A DNA stretch of 64,000 nucleotides. Origin: Rhizophagus clarus. Taxonomy: Eukaryota > Glomeromycota > Glomeromycetes > Glomerales > Glomeraceae. Shown here one piece after another: positions 56,546 through 64,000 of the stretch. The notes beneath the pieces were generated by a model that was given only the letters and a program-made list of their open reading frames with translations, ran no database searches and was not told where the DNA came from. The first letter of the stretch is position 1; each line of letters starts with the position of its first letter. The stretch is from positions 806,001 through 870,000 of the forward strand of contig BLAL01000239.1 of NCBI GenBank assembly GCA_015698045.1. The letters are read 5' to 3'. The translations under genes and the position numbers were made by a program.

Positions 56546-58300
56546 ATACTATTTTTACAATTTAATAAAAAATAAAATATACTTTTAAAAATAAGCTCAC
56601 TTACTGTATCCAAAAGTACACTAGTTATCATTATAAATTTTTTTGAAATAACATTTAACAATTTTTTTTTTAAAAATATTTTTCTTTCTAAATAAAATAA
56701 AATTTATTTCATATGATTGATTCAAATTCAAATTTAGACGATCTATGTCCACATACCTTAAATAAATTCATATGCATATTTTTTTTAATAAATTCGTGTG
56801 TATGTTTTTTTTAATAAATTCATGTGTATATTTTTTTTTAATAATTCGTGTATAATTTTTTCAATAAATTTATATATACATATATTTTAATAAATTAAAT
56901 TAGTATATTTTTTTAATAAATAAATTCATGTATAATTTTTTCAATAAATAAATTTGGGTAATGTTTTTTTTAATTAACATTTTTTTTGATAAATAAATTC
57001 GTATAATGTTTTTTTAGTATAATTTTTTTTTCAATAAATAAATTCGTGTAATGTTTTTTCTAATTAATATTTTTTTGATAAATAAATTCGTGTAATATTT
57101 TTTTGATAAATAAATTCGTATAATGATTTTTCCTAATAAATTCGTATAATGTTTTTTTTTAACAAATCAATTTAATAAAATTCGGGATATACTTTTTTCT
57201 TTTGATATAATTAATTTTTCAATAAATTTTTCAATAAATAAATTCATGTAATGTTTTTTTTAATAAATCAATTCGTATAATGTTTTTTTTAATTAATATT
57301 TTTTTTGATAAGTAAATTTGTGTAATGTTTTTTTTTAATAAATTCGTATAATTTTCTTTTTAATATATTTTTTTTTTTAATAAATAAATTCACATATTAT
57401 TTTTTTCAATAAGTAAATTCGGGTAATGTTTTTATTTAATTAATATTTTTTTTGATAAATAAATTCGTATAATGTATTTTTTTAGTATAATTTTTTTTTC
57501 AATAAATAAATTCGTGTAATGTTTTTTAATTAGTATTTTTTTTTGATAAATAAATTCGAGTGACAGGTAATATTTTTTTTTAATTAATATTTTTTTGATA
57601 AATAAATCGTATAATGATTTTTCCTAATAAATTTGCATAATGTTTTTTTTAATATAATTTTTTTTTCAATAAGTAAATTCGGGTAATGTTTTTTTTTAAT
57701 TAAATAATTTTTTTGATGAATAAATTCGTATAATGTTTTTTTTTTATAATATAATTTTTTTCAATAAATAAATTCGTGTAATGTTTTTTTTTAATTAATA
57801 TTTTTTTTTGATAAATAAATTCGTATAATGTTTTTTTTTAATATAATTTTTTTTCAATAAGTAAATTTGGGTAATGTTTTTTTTCTAATAAATCAATTCG
57901 TATAATGTTTTTTTTAATAAATCAATTTAATAAAATTCGGATATATATATTATTATTTTTAATAAATTCGTATAATTTTCTTTTTAATATATTTTTTTAA
58001 TAAATAAATTCGCATATTATTTTTTTCAATAAGTAAATTCGTATAATGTTTTTTATTAATATAATTTTTTTTCAATAAATAAATTCGTGATGTTTTTTTT
58101 TAATTAATATTTTTTTTTGATAAATAAATTCTTATAATGTTTTTTTTAATATAATTTTTTTCAATAAGTAAATTCGTACAATATTTTTTTTAATAAAATT
58201 TGGATATATATATATATATTAATATAATTCAGATATATATGTTTCTTTTAGTAAAATTTGGATATATATATATGTTTTTTTTTTGATATTTTCCTTTGAT
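56546..58300. repeat. AT-rich degenerate tandem repeat downstream of the Helitron gene
   Basis: Repeated phrases 'aataaataaattcgtgtaat', T runs, 'aattaatattttttttgata' and 'aataaattcgtataatg' with a period near 80-90 bp, about 20 units, with some 'gatatatata' variants at the end. No coding frame. Confidence 0.8.
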
Positions 58301-58882
58301 GTAGCTTGCTTTGATGGATTTTGATCAGATTCATTTAAGAACATTTAATTTCGGCTACTTTTATATAGTATTTGATTTCCTTCAATTCCTATTATATAAT
58401 TAATAAAAAAAATTAGCCTCCTGAATAATGTACTGTATGTACATGAATAATAAATATTTCCTTGATGTTAGTATATGGTTAGCTTCCAGATTTTTGACCA
58501 GCGGTTCATAATTCCTTGATGATTAAATATGGTTAGCTCACCAGCCGTTCATAATTCCTTGATGATTGAATATGGTTAGCTCTCTGATTTTGATCAGCCA
58601 ATTTGGATCATGCCGCAGGTTATGATCAAATTTTCCATTTTTTTTTTTTTATACAATATCAATATCAATATCAACTCAATTCAACTCAACTCAATATCAA
58701 TATCAATATCAATATATATAAAAACGAACCCCATACTTAGCGCATAAGAGCTAACCAAATATATATATTTCTCTTTCCTTTTCAGGATATCACAATTAGC
58801 ATAACAACCAATTGCAAACAATATCACTATTAAAAATGAAGATCACCTGATATGTTAACTATATAGCATGATCTGTATATAG
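58301..58882. repeat. Helitron insertion right end: short tandem repeats and microsatellite
   Basis: Three copies of 'ccttgatgatt(a/g)aatatgg' plus 'ttagctc' at about 58455-58580, then (CAATAT)n/(CAACT)n at 58654-58718, then the terminal hairpin. No gene. Confidence 0.65.
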
Positions 58883-60260
58883 TGTCAACCAAACTTGTTG
58901 ATCAACTTGTATTGTGTTTATATTCTAATTGTAATTTGATTTCAAAAAAAACTTGATGGACGTACAAAATGCTGTATATATCAATATTTTGAATTTAAAA
59001 GAAAAATAAATAATAAAAATATATGTATTGAATAAAAAAAAAAAAAAAAAATTTAAAAAGTTAACATGTAAATTTTTTTTCTTAATTTTATTATAATTTA
59101 AAATAATCCGTGAAAATTAAAACATCATTATAAAAATGAAACCAAAAATTTTCATTTATTATTTTAATCTATAAAAAATTTTAATGTTGTATGCTACTAT
59201 CAAGTCCTATAATCTTATATTACTAACTTCTTTTGTTATGATTAATAATATGACAAATGTTTGTTCATATAGTTGTTAACAACCCACCTTGTTTTAATTA
59301 TGACAATATTGCTACATAAAATGCTTGGATTGTAAACCAAAGTTATTCTATTGCTTAATTATTTTCATAATAAAATTAATTTATTTCATTATTCTATACA
59401 TTTTGATTATTACCAGTTCAATTCATTCAATTCAAATGAAATTAAACTGTTACAATTATATGTGATGAACAAGATGTTAACAATTTGCCTAAAAAGTATA
59501 CATTTATTTTAGTTATTTTAAATTAGTACTCAAGTGAAAATAATTCAACTACTATTATAACTTTGATGGAAACTTTCAATTCAGGAGATTAAAAGTTCAG
59601 AAAATTGTTACGATTTACGAAAATAGACTTGTAACTTGTTAATGATAGATCTATAATTTCAAAGGATTTTTTTTTAAAATTGTATACTATATCTAGTCAT
59701 ATTATAATAATTATAATAATAAATTACAATTATTTATTAACTGAGAATTAACTATTTATTTATTATATTAAGTAACTAGGTAAATGGGAACTGTTGGAGC
59801 ATCTGTGTTATAATCACAAGATTATTTTTTATTGCTGCTCAAAACTCGATTGGTCAATACATAGCAGATATATCATTTTTTATCTTCTTTTAAAAATGAT
59901 TAATAGAAAAGAAAAAGAAATCACAAAGGAATAGATACAAGAATTTCACCCAACAGCAATTATGAAAATATTGCTGGAAGTTTTTCAGCAAGGTTAAGTG
60001 ATATAGGAAAACCTCTTCAATAATTTATAGAACTATAATATTAATAACATGAAGGATGATATATATAAACATAAATAACTAATAATAATATATATTATAG
60101 TAAATATTAAGATATATTATCGTTATAAGCAGTTAAATAACTGGTAAGTAAGCTAACTAGGCAAATACCATCGATGATTATAAGCAAACCAAATAACTGA
60201 AAGTACATGTCATAAACATAACAGATAAATGTCTAGTATGTCAGAAATATCAATGATAAC
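58883..60260. other. Interior of copy 2, right half
   Basis: Matches 39690-41095 of copy 1 with small indels. Non-coding. Confidence 0.75.
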
Positions 60261-60676
60261 AAATAAAAGTCCGTATCTATCAAGAAGTATAATGAAGCAA
60301 CTGACGACAAATATCACAGCAGACATCACCTGACAAGAAGCATCATGAGCAACAGACAACAAACGTCACGGACATAAATGTCTGTATCTGACAAGAGACA
60401 TCATGAGCGAGCAACTGACAACAAATATCACGGACATAAATGTCCGTACTTGATAAGAAGTATTATGAGACAAATATCACGGACATAAATGTCCGTACCT
60501 GATAAGTAGGATTATCGGATGTTACTGTATGGGCACTTTATCCATGACATAGCATGCAAGTCAGGGTATATCACGGACATGAGTTGAAACCATGGGCGGA
60601 CCATGAAGGATATAACTTAGGCACTTGAGACATGAAATGTAAGGTTAGAGCCTTTGTTGATCGGTCGGATGGGGTG
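60261..60676 (-). repeat. Right TIR of copy 2 with palindrome array
   Basis: Counterpart of 41098-41531, with at least three 'cggacataaatgtccg' palindromes; ends GGTCGGATGGGGTG at 60676. Confidence 0.85.
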
Positions 60677-60684
60677 AATAAATT

Positions 60685-61333
60685 AAGCTTATCATAATCA
60701 AAAAAAAAAAAAAAAAAAAAAAAAATAATACATATATTTGATTTTTTTACCATAATATTTATAATTTTATCTTTGTATCATATAATATTTACCATAAAAT
60801 GTTACCTAATAAACTTATCTTAAACTTAATCATATTCAAATTATTTAAATCTATATTGTATACATGTAATAAATATAACTATGTTATTATTTTAAAAGTG
60901 TAAGTTTTTAAAATTTTCGTCCCATAACTGGCATAACGGTAAAATTTTCGGCCCATAACCCCGTAATAAGCCAAATATACCAAATATAAATGTAATGTAG
61001 ATTTAACGAAAATATAATGGTGATTTAAGAACTTTGTATGGGTTCTTATTACGTTTCGCTACATTTTAACAAAAATTATTTTAAATCTATATTGTATACG
61101 TGTAATAAATATAACTATATTATTATTTTAAAAGTGTAAGTTTTTGTTTGAATATATAAAATGTTCGGCCCGTAACCCCGTAATAAACCAAATATAAATG
61201 TAAAGTAGATTTAACGAAAATATAGTTGTGATTTAAGAGGTTAAGAATGCGTTAAGAAGAAAAGGTATGGTAAATTTTTTTTTTTTAAATCGGAATTTAC
61301 GTAATGAAAAGAATGTAAAAGTTTGAAGTTTGT
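60685..61333. repeat. Duplicated spacer, period about 240 bp
   Basis: After an A run (60700-60724), a unit beginning 'aaatctatattgtatac' and including 'aactat.ttattattttaaa', 'ttcggcccgtaaccccgtaa' and 'gatttaacgaaaatata' occurs at about 60840-61030 and 61078-61240. No gene frame. 'ttcggcccgtaaccccg' is GC-richer than its surroundings. Confidence 0.7.
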
Positions 61334-61492
61334 CTAGAATGACGACCCATTAAATAGTTGATTCACGTATAAATTAATAGAATTTTGTTGAGAAATATAT
61401 GCAGATCTTCGATAATAACTTTTAATTTTTCTTCTTAACTTTCGTTTTTTTTGGTAATTTTGAGATTGATATGATCGATTTGAAAAAGTCAT
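61334..61492 (-). CDS. Small basic protein family, copy B, 52 aa
   Basis: ATG at 61492, stop TAG at 61336-61334. The product is MTFSNRSYQSQNYQKKRKLR, then RKIKSYYRRSAYISQQNSIN and LYVNQLFNGSSF. It aligns with copy A (23379-23555) along its whole length apart from a six-residue gap after the RR pair, keeping start, basic centre, VNQLFNGS end and stop. The changes include many third positions and conservative exchanges (S/T, R/K), which hints at selection. No known family. The upstream block (61493-61592) matches that of copy A. Confidence 0.6.
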   Translation of the reverse strand: MTFSNRSYQSQNYQKKRKLRRKIKSYYRRSAYISQQNSINLYVNQLFNGSSF

Positions 61493-61592
61493 TTCTAAAA
61501 ATTAATGATTTTGTGATGAAGGAATAGAAAGAACAAAAGATAACTTTTTTGCTTTATATATATTTTCGCTAACATACGATAATATAACAATA
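61493..61592 (-). promoter_or_regulatory. Conserved upstream block of small-protein copy B
   Basis: Minus strand, from 'gttatattatcgtat' through 'agcgaaaa', 'tatatataaagc' (TATA-like) and 'tattccttcatca' to 'attaatttttagaa', then the ATG. Close match to 23281-23378. Confidence 0.7.
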
Positions 61593-61679
61593 TAATATCA
61601 TTTTTTATTGTGTTTCTTTCATACGAAATTGAAAATTTGAGAATTTGATATGGAAAAAAAGAACGTCATAAATCAACAA

Positions 61680-62480
61680 AGTTATGGTAATTTAAGATTA
61701 TGTCAATATTACATCAATTATCTCATATAAAATAATAACAATCAATGAATAATAATGTGGTTTTTGCTATTATTAATGGATTATATACGTTATATGCAAA
61801 AAAGAAAAATCGATTTACAATCTAAATTCATATAACAAATTTATAAAGTTTGCTGCTTAGAAAAAAAAATTTTTCTCTGTGGAAGTATAGCCGAACTTCC
61901 ATCAATTTTAGGTAATTTGTTTTAATATATGAATAAAATTATGTCAATATTATATATCAATTACCTCATATGATTCAAAGAAAATAATTCTGATTTTTTA
62001 ACAGCTTTAAACAGTTATGATACTTTGATACGGTTATGATTGACAATCCAAACTTAATAGAGCTGAGCTAAACTATATATGTACTGACTATTACAAAATT
62101 GTTCAAGTCAGGACCGGCATTCCCAATATAAGTTTTTTCCCCGTGCACATAGATCATATATACTCCTAACAACTTTATTTTAAGAATATTTGAAATCCTT
62201 CTAAGAAACGAATCGATAATGATTTATAATTTTTTTGGAAATAATTTGTGATTTTATACATATTTTCGCCGATATATTATAATATGACAATAGTACCATT
62301 TTTTTTTTATTATGTATTAATATCAATCTAACTGCGTTTCTTTGTCAAATTCTTATGAAAGGGTTGATATAATCAAAAAAGTCAAAGAAATTTATTTAAT
62401 TTAATAAAATTATGTCATTATTACTACAGTATGTATCAACTACCTCGTATAAACAAGAATGATTCAAAAGATTGTATTGT
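61680..62480. repeat. Locally duplicated region with a decayed third small-protein copy
   Basis: Phrases like 'attatgtcaatatta' followed by 'atcaatta(t/c)ctcatat' recur at about 61697, 61938 and 62408. On the minus strand 62285-62245 resembles the upstream block of copies A and B ('atatcggcgaaaatatgtat'). 62235-62175 resembles part of the coding region ('aatcattatcga', 'gaaggatttcaaatattc') with the ends missing and no start codon. It is a broken third copy of the family. Confidence 0.5.
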
Positions 62481-62689
62481 TTTAAAATAAAAATCTCTTT
62501 GTATATATCCTTTTCTGATTATTAGTATATTATGTTTCGCAATGATTAACCGTACATAATTAACAAAATCGAAAAAGTTGATGATTGACATAATTCCAAA
62601 TTTGTATAACAAAAGAAAAAGAAGGAATTAAGTTCGAAGAAAAATATTGTTACATGTCATTTAGGAAAAAAAACCAAATTCGAAATGTT

Positions 62690-62895
62690 AGCATACGTTT
62701 CGTTAGAATAAATAAACCAAAATAATAAAAAAAAATAACTTACTAAAAATGAAATCTCACACGTCTAAAGAGATTCGAAGAACCGTCTAAAAGAAATAAA
62801 CCTCCGAACCGTTAGCAACCGTTCGTAAAAATAAATTAAGGAAAAAAAAGGTAACTTACGAATGTCACTTCTAGAAGACTGGGGAAGACGCCTAA
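62690..62895 (-). other. Two splice-flanked short modules (43 and 32 nt)
   Basis: Minus strand 62891-62860 (after TTTTTTAG, before GTAAGT) and 62786-62744 (after TTTTAG, before GTAAGT), with 'gaaccgttagcaaccgttcg' between them. Same style as the modules at 1.4, 9.4 and 45.6 kb. Could be real micro-exons of a gene continuing to either side or repeats carrying splice signals. Confidence 0.35.
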
Positions 62896-64000
62896 AAAAG
62901 GAAAAATCAAAATGATATAAACGTTAAGGAATTTGAAATTTTTCTTTTTTGGAATAAAGTACGAGAAAAGAAAGAACAAAGGAGGAAAGAACGAAGAGAG
63001 AAATGAAGGAAAAGGAAATATGAAAAAAAATAGAGCGGTGAAAGGGAAAGATTTCTTAAAAAAAAAAGCTTTTAAAAAGTTTAAAAAGTAGACTTCCCCG
63101 AGACTAAATTATTTTTTTTTTCAATATAAATTATTTTAAGGTAGTAAAAGTATTTAATTCAATAAATATCAGATTGTGTATTCCAAACCCAGATCTCTGA
63201 AAAGGTTTGCGGAAGGCATTCCATGTTATCTTTCTATTACGGAGAAACGATATGAAATTTTCATGTGTTAACATTACGAAAACTATGAAAAATAATTGTC
63301 AAAATAAAAAAATATGACAGTATCAAACATGTTTTCACTTCTCTAGAAAATGGGTTATGCCAAAAAATTCTCAAAGAAGGTAAAGAAGAAGTAACAAATA
63401 TTTTGTGGAACATAAAAAATAAACAATCAATATTTGGTATTATGATATCATAAAATATTAACAAAGTTTAGTTCACACTGTAACATTCTTATTAAAACAC
63501 GAAAAATTCATAGTATACACAAATGTCTGAACACAAAACTTCGCAATATTGTTTATTACAAAGACCACCTAACTAAATTATGTTATCATTACACGTATTT
63601 TTTTAAATGATGAATTTAACTTATGACGATATGAATGATGAAGTGATGATGATTCGGTTGATAATTGAATAATTAATAGTATCAATAGTAGACCTTACCC
63701 TATCCTACATAAAAGATAGTGAGATTAAACTGCGAAGAAACATGTTTGAAGATATGCAGCGAGCTTCTTACCAGTAATGAATAGAGAATAGAAATTACAT
63801 TGATGATGTTAAAAAAATATGCATTTTCCATCGGGAGTTGCCATCACATTTAATTTCGCTCTCTATTTGTTTTATATCTAATTAGCTAATTAATCAGACA
63901 AAAGCACAGTTATAAAATGATACTTATCACAAATTAATATACCATAAGTTTCCAGACTAGCCCATACCCTTTCATAAATTCTGCTAGTTTTATTATGTTG
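62896..64000. other. No gene seen; purine-rich then AT-rich spacer
   Basis: 62940-63090 is purine-rich on the plus strand, like 880-1300. The remainder has only short, AT-driven frames. A gene entering from beyond the right edge cannot be excluded. Confidence 0.45.

Larger units (their letters stand above)
49197..58882 (+). mobile_element. Helitron-type insertion, about 9.7 kb
   Basis: Defined by comparison with copy 1: the shared sequence stops after 'gatcatagA' (49196) and resumes at 'tgtcaacc' (58883). The insertion starts TC after an A and is followed by T, as Helitrons do, but its last bases are ATAG rather than the usual CTRR. An 8-bp-stem hairpin (ACTATATA / TATATAGT, 58858-58865 and 58876-58883) sits at the right junction. 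Contents: GC hairpin, inverted-repeat array, iterons, Rep-helicase gene, AT-rich tail. No target duplication is seen, consistent with rolling-circle insertion. Exact ends remain provisional. Confidence 0.6.
46777..60676 (+). mobile_element. Long-TIR non-autonomous transposon, copy 2
   Basis: Same family as 35133-41531 and in direct orientation. Homologous parts are 46777-49196 and 58883-60676. It lacks the Ginger insertion but carries a 622-bp MITE in the left TIR (46969-47590) and a 9.7-kb Helitron-containing insertion (49197-58882). Its left end cuts an F-box gene; its right end is followed by AATAAATT. Confidence 0.8.
35125..60684. mobile_element. 25.5-kb composite-like transposon block with 8-bp TSD
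   Basis: The ends CACCCCATCCGACC (35133) and GGTCGGATGGGGTG (to 60676) are flanked by identical AATAAATT at 35125-35132 and 60677-60684. Inside are two further ends of the same family: a right end at 41531 followed by TAGGAGCA, and a left end at 46777 preceded by TTTAACGA, which do not match each other or the outer flanks. So two direct copies (35133-41531 and 46777-60676) flank a 5245-bp spacer, and only the outer ends look like a transposition footprint. The block moved as one unit, or a circle carrying copy plus spacer recombined into a single resident copy. Neither copy encodes a transposase of its own family. Confidence 0.65.

Noticed and set aside
60571-60753. 60-codon minus frame across the right transposon end
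   Set aside because: Spans a poly-A run and the TIR terminus; chance frame.

Overview
The window is very AT-rich eukaryotic DNA with short fungal-style introns (about 60-180 bp, GTAAGT/GTATGT donors, TAG/CAG acceptors), TTAGGG-like interstitial repeats and protein families that I associate with arbuscular mycorrhizal fungi. It is probably a Rhizophagus-like Glomeromycotina genome; that assignment is inference. Most of the window is transposable elements nested in one another, with few intact host genes.

Layout. 1-2.7 kb: low-complexity purine-rich DNA. 2.7-4.1 kb (-): decayed FAD-dependent monooxygenase. 4.87-5.44 kb: a hAT-like MITE with an 8-bp target duplication. 7.0-8.8 kb (-): decayed fructose-1,6-bisphosphatase, split by a 1.36-kb hAT-like element that itself carries a 349-bp hAT-like MITE, each with a perfect 8-bp duplication. 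9-10.4 kb: splice-site-flanked short modules and one small membrane ORF. 11.2-20.3 kb: a multi-copy AMF family gene (-) split by a young Ty3/Gypsy-type LTR element at 11694-19842. That element keeps gag and protease, lacks the polymerase core, and carries an apparently intact three-exon gene in antisense with its own promoter-like block. 20-25 kb: repeats, a gene relic at 22.6 kb and a 58-aa small basic protein at 23.4 kb. 25.06-25.87 kb (-): an acidic Ser-rich two-exon gene. 28.24-29.17 kb (-): an intact six-exon tetraspan membrane protein gene. 29-35 kb: no convincing genes.

35.13-60.68 kb is one nested mobile block. Two direct copies of a long-TIR non-autonomous transposon flank a 5.2-kb spacer. 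Only the outermost ends share an 8-bp duplication (AATAAATT), so the whole 25.5 kb looks like either a composite transposon or the product of homologous integration. Copy 1 contains an apparently intact Ginger-type transposon (36651-39430; 632-aa DDE integrase; TCTA duplication; empty site visible in copy 2). Copy 2 contains a 622-bp MITE (empty site visible in copy 1) and a 9.7-kb insertion with a Helitron Rep/helicase gene (one in-frame stop), iterons and a 1.9-kb inverted-repeat array. The spacer holds a pogo/Tigger relic and an F-box gene start cut off exactly at the transposon end.

60.7-64 kb: locally duplicated DNA with a second 52-aa copy of the small basic protein (-) and a decayed third copy. 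Gene models are by eye from splice signals and reading frames; no searches were run.
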